From: Gemmataceae bacterium | GTDB taxonomy: Bacteria; Planctomycetota; Planctomycetia; Gemmatales; Gemmataceae | Direction: 5' to 3' | Assembly: GCA_019694755.1 (NCBI GenBank) | Contig: JAIBBI010000046.1 | Location: forward strand, 1 to 33,257 | Length of the DNA: 33,257 nt | Shown: piece by piece, positions 1-8,371 of the stretch | Layout of the letters: every line of letters begins with the position of its first letter | Position numbering within the stretch: the first letter of the stretch is position 1 | The notes under the pieces: generated by a model | The model's database searches: none | What the model was told of the DNA's origin: nothing | What the model saw: only the letters and a program-made list of their open reading frames with translations | Translations under genes and position numbers: made by a program

Positions 1-269
1 TGACGATGTCGGCCGGCCTGCTGACCACGCCCGGTGGCTCCCTCGACGGTAACGCCGATGGCACGGGCGGCGACGACGCGACTTTCGACCTGCACCGGCT
101 CTACGGCGACGCGACCGGCGACCGGCAGGTCGACGCCGCCGACTTCCTTGCGTTCCGCCTCGCCTACCTCGGCGTCAACCTGGCCACCTACGACTACGAC
201 GGCGATGGCGTCGTCAACTCGAACGACTTCCTCCAATTCCGCACACGCTTTCTCACGGTCTTCGTGTGA
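1..269 (+). CDS. C-terminal part of a surface protein with dockerin-like Ca-binding repeats (5' end outside window)
   Basis: The reading frame is open to the left edge, so only the last ~89 residues are present. The visible part has a Gly/Asp-rich linker (LDGNADGTGGDD), then two EF-hand-like loops of dockerin type, GDATGDRQVDAADF and YDGDGVVNSNDF, each followed by a short helix ending FR. The same arrangement closes the proteins at 357-6134 (minus) and 12789-15842 (plus), so this is probably the tail of a related secreted protein. In this family the loops bind calcium. A role in anchoring or sorting at the cell surface is inference. It converges on the giant minus-strand gene with an 87-bp gap in which no clear terminator hairpin is seen. 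Its last 186 bp recur at 6478-6663. Confidence 0.8.
   Translation, partial: TMSAGLLTTPGGSLDGNADGTGGDDATFDLHRLYGDATGDRQVDAADFLAFRLAYLGVNLATYDYDGDGVVNSNDFLQFRTRFLTVFV
84..269 (+). repeat. 186-bp direct repeat, copy 1 (dockerin-like gene end)
   Basis: These 186 bases recur at 6478-6663 in the same orientation and at the same length. I count five mismatches, all at third codon positions and all synonymous. The two copies flank the oppositely oriented 5.8-kb surface-protein gene. The copies diverge right after the stop codon and upstream of the Phe-Asp-Leu-His codons. Confidence 0.95.
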
Positions 270-356
270 AGCATGTCGGATACAAGAACGGAGTCATTTC
301 ACTATTCACTGGCCCGCAAGGGACCCGATCGCGACGCGGAATACCAGAACGACACC

Positions 357-3300
357 TTAAATGGTCTTCAGGAAGTTGAGGCGGAAGGCGAGGAAGTCGG
401 AGCTGCTGACGGTGCCGCTGTTGTCGAAGTCGAACGTCGGGTTGGGCGACAGGAATGCCAGGCGGAAGGCGAGGAAGTCGCTCGAGGTGACCTGCCCGTT
501 GCCGTCCGCGTCGCCGAGCAAGCGGAACAGACGGGGCGCGGTCGCCGGGTTGCCGACCAGCGTGTAGTCGTCGCCCCCGGTGCCGTTGCCGTCGCCATCG
601 AGACCGTCGCCGTTCAACTGACTGGCCAGAATGCCCAGAGTGTACCGGCCGTCCGCCAGCGATCCGAACTGCGTGGGTCCGCCGGTGAAGGTAATGGTCG
701 CGGTCGTGCCCGTCGGGTCCATCGCCACGGCCAGGTCGACCGTTGCGTTGTCGCTCTGCCGCCGGAGTGTGAAGGCGTCGGCCGGCGAACCGGCGAACGT
801 CACCGGGGCCTCGAAGGTGACGACCAACTGCCGCACCGTCGATCGCTGATTGGTCCCGTCGCCGACGACGACCGACGCGACCCGGGCGGCCGGTTGAGTC
901 TCATACGCACCGATGTCGACGGTCGGCCCGGAGAGGCGGGGTTGGCCGCGCTGATCGGTGGTCAGCCCGCCGGAATTACTGCCGGCGTTGATCAGCGGGC
1001 TGCCGGGCAGCGGCCGCATGGTCAGCGTCCGACCGCCATTGTTCTTCAGGGCGTCCAGCATCGGGTCGATGGGGGAGGAGGCCGTGCCGATCAGGTTGCC
1101 CGGGCCGAACGTCATGTTGGTGCCCGGGTCGTTCACGCCGATGAAGTTGTTCGCGCCCGATACCGGGATCAGGCCGATCGTCGCGAGATCCGACAGGGGC
1201 AGCTTCGAGGGGATCGCAGAGTTGCCGGCAATGACCGTGCTCTCGAGTTGCAGCGTCGCGGGTCCGGCCGAATTCACGACGCCGAGCCCGCCCGAATCGA
1301 CCGCGGAATTGCCGACGATAGTGCTGTTGCGGATCGTCATCGCGGTGCCACCCGGGCCCGCGACCGACAGGATGCCGCCACCGCTGCCGTGAGTGGTGTT
1401 GCCGGCAAAGATCGTGGTATTCGACGCGATGGTGGTGTTCTCGATCAGAGTGGGCGACACTTGATAAAGAAACATACCGCCGCCGCCGATCGCGGGCTGG
1501 GCGGTGGCCGCGCTGTTGCCGGTGATGCTGCTGGATCGGACGACGAGAGTCCCGTTCTGTACCCAAATGCCACCGGCCCTCTCACCCGCTCGGTTGTCTT
1601 GCACGACCGAGTTCGTCAGGACGACGTTGAGGTTTTGTAGCGCGAGCCCGCCCCCCGCACTCGTCGCAGTATTGTTGAGAATCAGGCAGTTGCTGATGGT
1701 GAGGGTCCTGGCCGGGACAAACAACTGGAAGATTCCGAACGCACTGCCGAATACGCCGGTATTGAATGTCGCGGTACAGTCGTCGATGACTGCGTCGGAC
1801 AGGAGATTGAAGGCCGTCAGTCCACCGGGATTGTTCGAGCCACACGTGTTGCCGGTGATCAGGCTGGATTCCAGGATCAGGGACCGCTCGACGTAGATGC
1901 CGCCGGACGCAAAATCGCAGGTATTGGAGCTGACTTCGCTCCGTCGCACGACGAGCCCGGCCTGCGTGAAGACGCCCCCGCCGAACGACGACGCGCGGTT
2001 GCCGGCGATGCGGGTATCGAGGATCGTGATCGGGGTCGTAAGCAGGAAGTCGCCTCCGATTCCCCCGCCCTGGCTCGCCGAGTTATTGCTGACGACGCAG
2101 CGGTCGATCGTGACGGTGCCCGAGCGCACGTAAATGCCTCCGCCGACCTCAACGGTCGCGCTGCCGCGCGTTATCGTCAGGCCGCGAATGGTGACCGGAG
2201 AAGCCGGTGCGGCGTCGACGGCCAGCACACGGCTCTTGAGGTCGCCGTCGATCGTCGCACGAGCCGCACCGGGTCCATCGACCACGACGGCGTCGGCAAT
2301 CGAAAGCGGCCCCGATGTCAGTGTGATCGTCCGCGGGACGGCGAAGAACACCGGGTCGAACGTCACCGACTGCGCGCCGGCCACGGTATTGGCCTCGTCG
2401 AGCGCCCGGCGGAGCGACCCCGGGCCGGCATTGGCGGCGTTGGTCACCACGAGCGATTGGACCTCGGTCGCGCCGATTTCGATACTGCCGACCACGCGGT
2501 CGAACCCGCGCTGGTCGGTCGTCAGGCCGTCCGGGTTCGAGCCGCTGCCGATCAGCGGGCTGGTGACGGCCGGCATCATCGTCGACGTCGGCCCGCCGTT
2601 GTCCCGTAGCGGCCCCAACTGCGGGTCGAGTCCGAGCAACGCGAGACTCGCACCGGAGAACACCGGCGTATCTATCCCCGACGCACTGCCGAGCAGGCAA
2701 TCGGCCAGACTCGTCGGCACCTGAGAAGAAATGTCCGGGCCGACCGGCGAACTGTTGTTCGAAATCACCGTGCTGGCCAGTGAAATGGCGGACGTCCCGA
2801 ACGTACCGCTCCGCAAGATGCCGCCGCCCTCCGTTGTCGCGGTGTTGTTGACGATGGTGCAATTCTGAATCGACAGAGTCCCGGTGAAGAACGTCACCAG
2901 GCAGATGCCACCGCCGAGGGTGGCGGCCGAGTTGCCCGCAATGGTGCTGTTGCGGATGATCGCGGGACTGGCAAACGTGTTCTCGAGTTGAATGCCTCCG
3001 CCGTTGCCGGAGATCGCCTTGTTGCCCGATACGGTACACGATTCGACGAGCAGCGATTCGAGTACGCCGAAGCCGCCAATGAGATTGGCCGTGTTGCCCG
3101 CGACCGTCGACCGGATCACGACCGCGCCGCCGATGCCGACGAAGCCGCCGCCAATGGTCGCGACGTTGTTCGCGACCCGCGAGTCGATCACGGTCAGCAG
3201 GCCGCCCGCCTCGACGGCAATCGCCCCGCCCAGGTTGCTCGCCGAGTTCTGCGTCAACACGCAACCCTGCAGCGTGAGGTTCTCGCCGACAGACAGGACG

Positions 3301-6134
3301 GCCCCGCCGTTACCCGTGGCTTTGCCCCGCGTCAGCGTCACTCCTTCGATCGTGACATCGATCAGGCCAGGCCCGCCGATGTTGAAGATCCGACTCTGCA
3401 GGTTCGCGTCGATGGTGACCAGATCGGATCCCGGCCCGTCGATCGTCACCAGTTCGTTGACGGCCATTTCGCCCGTCGTGAGCAGGATCGTCTTCGCCGT
3501 GGCAAAGACGTTGGTGTCGAAGCCGATGGTCTGCGCGCCGGGCAGTGCATTCGCGTCGAGAATCGCCTGCCGCAGGCTGTCCGGCCCGGCGTCGTTGGTG
3601 TTGCGGACGAGCAGGTCGGTGGCCCGCTCGACCGCGCCGATGTCCACGAATAGATTCCAGACCCGCGGTGATTCCCGCTGATCCAGTGAGATCGTCGGCG
3701 TCGGGTTGACCCCGACATCCAGGAGCGGGCTGAATTTGCCCGGCAACATCGTGAGCGTCGCGCCGCCGTTGTCGGCGAGTGGCCCCAGCAGCAGGTTCGC
3801 GAACGGGCCGACGACGTTGCCGCCGAGGTCCGTCGTTCCCACGGCATTCTGAAACGCCGAGGCCTTCACTGTGACCGGGACGCCGACCGTGCTGATGTCG
3901 TCGGCTCCGTTGCCGGCGACGATGGTGCTTTCGATAGCGACACTCGCGCCAGCACCGGACAGTACCGCGACACCGCCCGAGGAATTCGTGGCAATCGTGC
4001 TGTTCTGAATCGCCAGGCTACCGGTGAGGCCGGCGAGGGCGACGCCCCCGCCCGGGCCACCGGCCGAGTTGCCCGCGATCGTACTGATGCGAATGTTCGT
4101 ACCGCTGATCGGCCCGTCGAGGTGCAACCCGCCTCCCGCGCCGACCGCCTGATTGCCGGAAACGGTGCTGGCGTAGAGCAGCGTGGCCGCACCGACCGAC
4201 GCGATGCCGCCCCCATCAGCGGCCGCGGAGTTGTTGACGATCGTCGATGCGGCCACCGGCGCGTACGTCGCGCCGGTGATGAACAGGCCGCCCCCGGTGT
4301 TCGCCGAGTTACCCGCGACGCGCGTGCCGGAGATGTTCAGCTCACCCGCGCCGGCAAAGTGAATGCCCCCGCCCGACCCGCCGGCGACGTTGTCGAGAAC
4401 GTAGCTGACGGCGAGGGACACCTTGTGCCCGCCGGCCGAGGTGACGGCGATACCGCCACCGTCGCCGCTCGCCGAGTTGGCTGATATCTCGCAGGTGGCC
4501 AGCGACAGATTTTCATCATCGACCAGGATGCCGCCCCCGGAGCCGACCACCTGACCGCCGGTGATCCGCAGGTTGAACATCGCGATACTGGTCCCGGCCG
4601 AGGCGCCGGTGGTGTCGAAAACCCGATGGCCGGCCAGCGTGTTCTTGATCGTCGTGAAACTCGGGTTGTCGCTGCGCAGGTCCAGATCATCGGTGATCGC
4701 GAGCGTGCCCGTCGTGAGAGTGATGGTCTGATCGGTTCCGAACAGGGCCGGATCGAACGTGATCGTGCTGGGCGAGTTCGCGCCGCCGATGCGGTCGGTG
4801 TTCGCGTCGGCGATCCACTGGCGCAGCGAGCCCGGGCCGGTATCGGAGGTGTTGATCACCGCCGCGGTCACGGGCGCTTCGACCGCGCCGATATCGGCCG
4901 CTAAGCCCCAGACCCGGGTCACGCCGCGGATGTCGGTGGTGAGATTTCCCGAGTTGCTGCCCGCATCGATCAGCGGGCTGTCGTTGGCGGGCCGGTAGGT
5001 GTCGAACGGCCCGCCGTTGTTCGTCAGCGGCCCCAACTTGAGCTGGCCGAACGTGGCGACGACGTTGTTCACCGAGTTGGTGATTCCCATCGCCTGCGAG
5101 TAGGCCGACTTCGTCACATTCAGCGTACCCGTCGTGTTTCGGATGTCGGCATTGCCGGTCGCCGAATTCCCGCTGATCAGCGTACCATCGACGGCGACCG
5201 TGCCGCCGTAGATCTGATCCATGGACAATCCGCCGGCGACGACGGCCGAGTTGCCGGTCAGGGTGCAGTTCTGGATCGCCAGTTGGCTCGTGCCGAGGTA
5301 GACGGCGACGCCGCCGCCCAGAGCGGCGGCCGTGTTGCCAGATACGATCGAGCCGCGAATGACGCCGCCGCCGAGCGATCCCTGGAAGGCCAGCCCGCCG
5401 CCATTGGCCGCCTTGTTGTTGAGGATTCGCGACGCCGTCATCGTGAGCTTGCTGGCATCCAGATCGATCCCGCCGCCGCTGCCGGACGCCTGATTGCTCT
5501 GGAACAGGCAGGAATCCAGCGACACGGTCGACGACACGGCCGCGATCGCGCCGCCGACGCCCGTCGCCGCCTTGTTCCCGCTGAAGGTCGAATTCAAGAC
5601 CGTCAGTTGGCCAGTTGACGTGGTGAAGATGGCCCCGCCCCGGCCCGCGCCGGCCAGGTTGTTTGTGAACCGACAGTTGGTGATCGTCAGTAATTCGCCG
5701 TCGTTGCGAATCGCCCCGCCACCGCCGAAGCTGGCGTTGCCGTTGCTCAGCACAAGTTCGTCGATCGACACGTCCAGCAACGATCCGCCGTCAAAGACGG
5801 TGAACAACCGCGAGCCGCTGCCGCTGATTGTGATGTCGAGTGCGCTCGGGCCGTCGATCGACAGCGAGCCGGTGATGACAATCTCGCTGCCGAGGGCGAT
5901 CGTGCCGCCGCCGGGGATGGCGAAATTGATCGTGTCGGCACCGACGCCGTTGCTGTTGGCGTCGATCACGGCCTGCCGCAACGACCCCGCGATGGCCAGA
6001 TCGCTAAGATTGCTGACCGTGAAGGTCGCGGGCACCTCGCGCGACTCCAGTCGTTGCAGGCCGATCCGCGGCCGGCGATGCGAGCGGGATCGCGCAGGAC
6101 CGGACAGCCACCGACGCAGGAGTAGACGAATCAT
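357..6134 (-). CDS. Giant secreted beta-helix surface protein with four choice-of-anchor-Q-like modules and a dockerin-like C-terminus
   Basis: A 1925-residue protein if the ATG at 6134 (MIRLLLRRW) is used. The frame continues 37 codons further upstream, but that stretch does not look like a secretory N-terminus. A basic N-terminus is followed by RLESREVPA, a variant of the planctomycete 'LEDR-VPA' motif near the start of large surface proteins. Four modules follow, beginning near residues 45, 425, 840 and 1228. Each opens with a GPGSLRQAI-DAN-like signature, continues with short Gly/Asn/Ser-rich strands typical of a right-handed parallel beta-helix, and closes with an NGGPT-TM-P..SPLI-GSN..GLTTDQRG..R..DIGA-E block (choice-of-anchor Q type). 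An Ig-like domain (about 1745-1860) and a dockerin-like pair of Ca-binding loops end the protein. It is probably extracellular, and the ligand is unknown. No Shine-Dalgarno is visible before the chosen start. Confidence 0.85.
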   Translation of the reverse strand: MIRLLLRRWLSGPARSRSHRRPRIGLQRLESREVPATFTVSNLSDLAIAGSLRQAVIDANSNGVGADTINFAIPGGGTIALGSEIVITGSLSIDGPSALDITISGSGSRLFTVFDGGSLLDVSIDELVLSNGNASFGGGGAIRNDGELLTITNCRFTNNLAGAGRGGAIFTTSTGQLTVLNSTFSGNKAATGVGGAIAAVSSTVSLDSCLFQSNQASGSGGGIDLDASKLTMTASRILNNKAANGGGLAFQGSLGGGVIRGSIVSGNTAAALGGGVAVYLGTSQLAIQNCTLTGNSAVVAGGLSMDQIYGGTVAVDGTLISGNSATGNADIRNTTGTLNVTKSAYSQAMGITNSVNNVVATFGQLKLGPLTNNGGPFDTYRPANDSPLIDAGSNSGNLTTDIRGVTRVWGLAADIGAVEAPVTAAVINTSDTGPGSLRQWIADANTDRIGGANSPSTITFDPALFGTDQTITLTTGTLAITDDLDLRSDNPSFTTIKNTLAGHRVFDTTGASAGTSIAMFNLRITGGQVVGSGGGILVDDENLSLATCEISANSASGDGGGIAVTSAGGHKVSLAVSYVLDNVAGGSGGGIHFAGAGELNISGTRVAGNSANTGGGLFITGATYAPVAASTIVNNSAAADGGGIASVGAATLLYASTVSGNQAVGAGGGLHLDGPISGTNIRISTIAGNSAGGPGGGVALAGLTGSLAIQNSTIATNSSGGVAVLSGAGASVAIESTIVAGNGADDISTVGVPVTVKASAFQNAVGTTDLGGNVVGPFANLLLGPLADNGGATLTMLPGKFSPLLDVGVNPTPTISLDQRESPRVWNLFVDIGAVERATDLLVRNTNDAGPDSLRQAILDANALPGAQTIGFDTNVFATAKTILLTTGEMAVNELVTIDGPGSDLVTIDANLQSRIFNIGGPGLIDVTIEGVTLTRGKATGNGGAVLSVGENLTLQGCVLTQNSASNLGGAIAVEAGGLLTVIDSRVANNVATIGGGFVGIGGAVVIRSTVAGNTANLIGGFGVLESLLVESCTVSGNKAISGNGGGIQLENTFASPAIIRNSTIAGNSAATLGGGICLVTFFTGTLSIQNCTIVNNTATTEGGGILRSGTFGTSAISLASTVISNNSSPVGPDISSQVPTSLADCLLGSASGIDTPVFSGASLALLGLDPQLGPLRDNGGPTSTMMPAVTSPLIGSGSNPDGLTTDQRGFDRVVGSIEIGATEVQSLVVTNAANAGPGSLRRALDEANTVAGAQSVTFDPVFFAVPRTITLTSGPLSIADAVVVDGPGAARATIDGDLKSRVLAVDAAPASPVTIRGLTITRGSATVEVGGGIYVRSGTVTIDRCVVSNNSASQGGGIGGDFLLTTPITILDTRIAGNRASSFGGGVFTQAGLVVRRSEVSSNTCDFASGGIYVERSLILESSLITGNTCGSNNPGGLTAFNLLSDAVIDDCTATFNTGVFGSAFGIFQLFVPARTLTISNCLILNNTATSAGGGLALQNLNVVLTNSVVQDNRAGERAGGIWVQNGTLVVRSSSITGNSAATAQPAIGGGGMFLYQVSPTLIENTTIASNTTIFAGNTTHGSGGGILSVAGPGGTAMTIRNSTIVGNSAVDSGGLGVVNSAGPATLQLESTVIAGNSAIPSKLPLSDLATIGLIPVSGANNFIGVNDPGTNMTFGPGNLIGTASSPIDPMLDALKNNGGRTLTMRPLPGSPLINAGSNSGGLTTDQRGQPRLSGPTVDIGAYETQPAARVASVVVGDGTNQRSTVRQLVVTFEAPVTFAGSPADAFTLRRQSDNATVDLAVAMDPTGTTATITFTGGPTQFGSLADGRYTLGILASQLNGDGLDGDGNGTGGDDYTLVGNPATAPRLFRLLGDADGNGQVTSSDFLAFRLAFLSPNPTFDFDNSGTVSSSDFLAFRLNFLKTI

Positions 6135-6290
6135 GGTTGGGGGCCCAGGGAGGTGGGAAATCGGAGGGCAGGGATCGTCGAGCCGACGCCCGGGCAAACC
6201 GACGCCGCAGAGCCCGGATACCACTAATTGCCGCCCGTCGGACAAACTGAGACAGCCGACCGGAAAAAATCTGAAGGTGGGCCGGCCAGC

Positions 6291-6470
6291 GGGATCATTC
6301 TACTACTCGCCGTCCCGCGAAAGCAGTGCGGAACATCACAATGACTCCTTTACGCGCCCCCACTCAAGTCGACTTCGGGGGTCTGCCGCGCCAGCGGAAT
6401 CAGCCCCGCACAAGGCGACCCCCGATGTCTAACGCGCCGCACCACGGCGACAACAAAGTAGATTGACCTT
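6291..6470. repeat. Inverted pair of AAAGTAGAATGACCCC-family repeats
   Basis: The left end (6292-6306) reads GGATCATTCTACTAC and continues into CGCCGTCCCGCG. The right end (6454-6468) reads CAAAGTAGATTGACC. They are in inverted orientation, like the two ends of the RAYT unit at 9824-10561, and the left one also shares the CCGTCCC extension with that unit. About 150 bp of non-coding sequence lies between them. This may be a transposase-less derivative of the same kind of element (inference). Copies are imperfect. Confidence 0.5.
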
Positions 6471-6663
6471 GTTGTTCTTCGACCTGCACCGGCTCTACGG
6501 CGACGCGACCGGCGACCGGCAGGTCGACGCCGCCGACTTCCTTGCGTTCCGCCTCGCCTACCTCGGCGTCAACCTGGCCACCTACGACTACGACGGCGAC
6601 GGCGTCGTCAACTCGAACGACTTCCTCCAATTCCGTACGCGCTTCCTCACGGTGTTCGTGTGA
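6463..6663 (+). pseudogene. Truncated duplicate of a dockerin-like gene end
   Basis: A 66-codon frame that could begin at a TTG inside the repeat end at 6454-6468. From 6478 on it repeats the last 61 codons of the gene at the left edge of the window, with only five synonymous differences. It has no upstream passenger domain or signal peptide, so it is best read as the 3' remnant of a duplicated surface-protein gene. The fact that all differences are silent means the copy was under coding constraint until recently, or is being homogenised by gene conversion. A free-standing small dockerin-like protein is possible but less likely, because export would need a signal sequence that is not present. 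Confidence 0.7.
6478..6663 (+). repeat. 186-bp direct repeat, copy 2
   Basis: Second copy of the repeat at 84-269, in the same orientation, with five synonymous mismatches. Recombination between the copies would delete the whole giant gene between them. Confidence 0.95.
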
Positions 6664-6706
6664 CAGCCGGCCGGCCCGCGCGAGCCGCATTCGGGCGGCG
6701 CGGACG

Positions 6707-6712
6707 TAGAAT
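6707..6712 (+). promoter_or_regulatory. Possible -10 promoter element (TAGAAT)
   Basis: TAGAAT lies 31 bp before the preferred GTG start of the acetyltransferase and 16 bp before its GAGGAG ribosome site. Similar TAGACT hexamers precede the sulfatase and the first GH25 gene. No convincing -35 element is visible. The sequence also resembles the core of the AAAGTAGAATGACCCC repeat, so the promoter reading is tentative. Confidence 0.35.
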
Positions 6713-6743
6713 GGCTCCGAGGCCGGATGAGGAGCGTGTCGAC

Positions 6744-7217
6744 GTGACAGTTGCCGAGCGAGTTGTGCTTCGTGCGATCCGGCCGGACGACCTGCCGCGA
6801 ATGTTCGACTTGCAAAGCGACCCGGAATCCAACCGCGTGGCGGTCACGATTCCGCGAACTCGTGAGGCTTTCGACGCACTTTGGGCTAAGGCGCTCGCCG
6901 ACCCGGACTGCTGCGCGAAAGCAATACTCGTGGGCGTGGAGTTCGCCGGTTTCATTTCCTGCTTCGTGATGGACGGCGAGGATCACGTCGGCTACTGGAT
7001 CGCCCGTGAATCCTGGGGCAAAGGGATCGCCAGCCGGGCCTTGCAGCTCCTGCTGAGGGAAGTCACCCGACGTCCACTGATCGCCACGGCCGCCACGAGC
7101 AATCTTGCGTCTCTCCGGGTCCTTCAGAAGTGCGGCTTCATCGTCGAACGGGTTCACCTCTCACCCGCGAGCGAGCGATACCCCGAAAGCGAGGTCGCGG
7201 TACACGCCTTAAGGTGA
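6744..7217 (+). CDS. GNAT family N-acetyltransferase (RimJ/RimL-like)
   Basis: The 157-residue product transfers an acetyl group from acetyl-CoA to an amine; the substrate is unknown. The N-terminus RVVLRAIRPDDLPRMFDLQ matches the usual start of the Acetyltransf_3 group. The middle VGYWIARESWGKGIASRAL carries the acetyl-CoA binding motif (here W-GKGIASRAL), and the end ATSNLASLRVLQKCGF is the family's 'N..S.rvl.K.GF' block. I prefer the GTG at 6744 because GAGGAG (6729-6734) sits nine bases upstream and the family motif begins at once. An in-frame ATG at 6711 lies inside a possible -10 box. The gene starts 80 bp after the truncated surface-gene fragment and converges on the DUF1080-like gene. 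Confidence in the family is high; the start is less certain. Confidence 0.85.
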   Translation: MTVAERVVLRAIRPDDLPRMFDLQSDPESNRVAVTIPRTREAFDALWAKALADPDCCAKAILVGVEFAGFISCFVMDGEDHVGYWIARESWGKGIASRALQLLLREVTRRPLIATAATSNLASLRVLQKCGFIVERVHLSPASERYPESEVAVHALR

Positions 7218-7255
7218 TCATCTACTTTTTTGGCATCGCCGCCGGGGGACCAACA

Positions 7256-7903
7256 TCACTTCACAACCGGCGTAACCCGCAGGTCGTCGAACGCGGTCCG
7301 GGCGTCGGCTTTGGTCCACAGGCCGACCCGGCCCGCATTCGGCAGCGTGGAATCCTTCGCCTCGAACATCTTCTTGCCATCGAGCGAGCACACGATGGCG
7401 TCGCCGACGTGGCGGACCGTGATCGTGTGCCATTCCTCCATCGGCACCTTGAGCCCTTCCCTGGTGGCGATCTGCGTCCGCTTGCCGGCTACGACGTGGT
7501 ACAGTCGAAAGTTGTCTTCGAGCGGGTTCATCCGGGCGACGTAGTAGTTGTCGGCATCGATGTACCGCCAGAGCACGCCGCCGCCCTGATCGATCTCGCC
7601 GCGGAGCGCCTTGAAGGCGACGTGGATCTCGAGGTCCGCGAGTTTCGGCTCGTCGGCCACGCAGAGATTGAACATCGCACTCGGCCCGACGGCGACCTGG
7701 GCGAGCGCGTTCGGCCCCTTCGCGCCGACCTTGTCGATCACGATCTTCCAGACGCTGCCCTCGCCCTTGCCGGTCTTCGCGGCCGTCCAGCCACGCGGCA
7801 GTTGCCCGGGCGTCGCGTCCTCGAAGTCCCACGTGCGCGGCTTGGCCTCGTCGCCCGCCAGGACCAGCGGGGCGGCTAGAAGGATGACGACGAGCGCTCG
7901 CAT
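7256..7903 (-). CDS. Secreted DUF1080-like (concanavalin-fold) protein
   Basis: A 215-residue protein with a clear signal peptide (MRALVVILLAAPLVLAG). The mature part begins RTWDFEDATPGQLPRGW and contains GGGVLWRYIDADNYYVARMNP, EEWHTITVRHVGDAIVCSLDG and AGRVGLWTKADARTAFDDLRV. These are typical of the 3-keto-disaccharide hydrolase / family-16-like domain (DUF1080) abundant in planctomycetes. A role in polysaccharide breakdown or binding outside the cytoplasm is inferred from the family; no substrate can be read from the sequence. It lies 10 bp downstream of the small Cys-rich gene on the same strand, so the two are probably co-transcribed. It converges with the acetyltransferase. Confidence 0.8.
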   Translation of the reverse strand: MRALVVILLAAPLVLAGDEAKPRTWDFEDATPGQLPRGWTAAKTGKGEGSVWKIVIDKVGAKGPNALAQVAVGPSAMFNLCVADEPKLADLEIHVAFKALRGEIDQGGGVLWRYIDADNYYVARMNPLEDNFRLYHVVAGKRTQIATREGLKVPMEEWHTITVRHVGDAIVCSLDGKKMFEAKDSTLPNAGRVGLWTKADARTAFDDLRVTPVVK

Positions 7904-7913
7904 GACGCGCCTC

Positions 7914-8114
7914 CTACTCCGGTTGATCGACTGTTGATTCGGGCTTATCCGCCTGCTGGTACTCGGAGCACCGCGCCACGGGCTGGGGCGGGTACTTGGG
8001 CCAGTCGTCCCGGGCGAGGCCGACCTGGCACAGGAGAAACCGCGACCCCCGCCCCGAGGTGACCTCGCGCAGGTGCCGGCAGGTTTCGCAAAGGCTGGCC
8101 GGTATCGGTGTCAT
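7914..8114 (-). CDS. Small Cys-rich conserved hypothetical protein
   Basis: A 66-residue protein starting MTPIPASLCETCRHLREV. It carries a CETC pair (Cys9, Cys12), then a lone Cys in FLLCQ and another in ARCSEY, which is the spacing of a small zinc-binding knuckle. Segments such as KYPPQPVARC suggest a conserved planctomycete family, but I cannot name it. It ends 10 bp before the DUF1080-like gene and probably forms an operon with it. No signal peptide is present, so it is likely cytoplasmic. The function is unknown. Confidence 0.7.
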   Translation of the reverse strand: MTPIPASLCETCRHLREVTSGRGSRFLLCQVGLARDDWPKYPPQPVARCSEYQQADKPESTVDQPE

Positions 8115-8371
8115 TTAGACAACAAGCAGAAAGCGGACCTGGTTGTTGAAGCGAACTCCGAAGATTCTACCGGCCACCAGAACGGCGGGAATCGCCAGAC
8201 GCGACTTTGCGGGCCTGCGCGCGCCGCTCAAACAACAGGGTCGAGGGACAGTGCGCCCAGGGTCCCGGCAGGAATCTTCTCTAGACCGGCCAATCGTCTC
8301 AGGTTATTCGCTTCCTCGGCCGACCCCGTTACCGAATGACGGGACCGGGCCGCGATTCGGGAGTTGACAGG
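8115..8371. other. Intergenic region between divergent genes
   Basis: About 257 bp between the divergently transcribed small Cys-rich gene and the TAXI-like gene. It should hold promoters for both. I see no convincing -10/-35 pair, repeat or RNA gene here. The frames that cross it look non-coding. Confidence 0.5.

Noticed and set aside
273-1640. Long open frame on the plus strand opposite the giant gene
   Set aside because: It lies in the shadow of the minus-strand beta-helix gene. The product is Arg/Gly-rich with no family motif, as expected for an antisense frame in GC-rich DNA.
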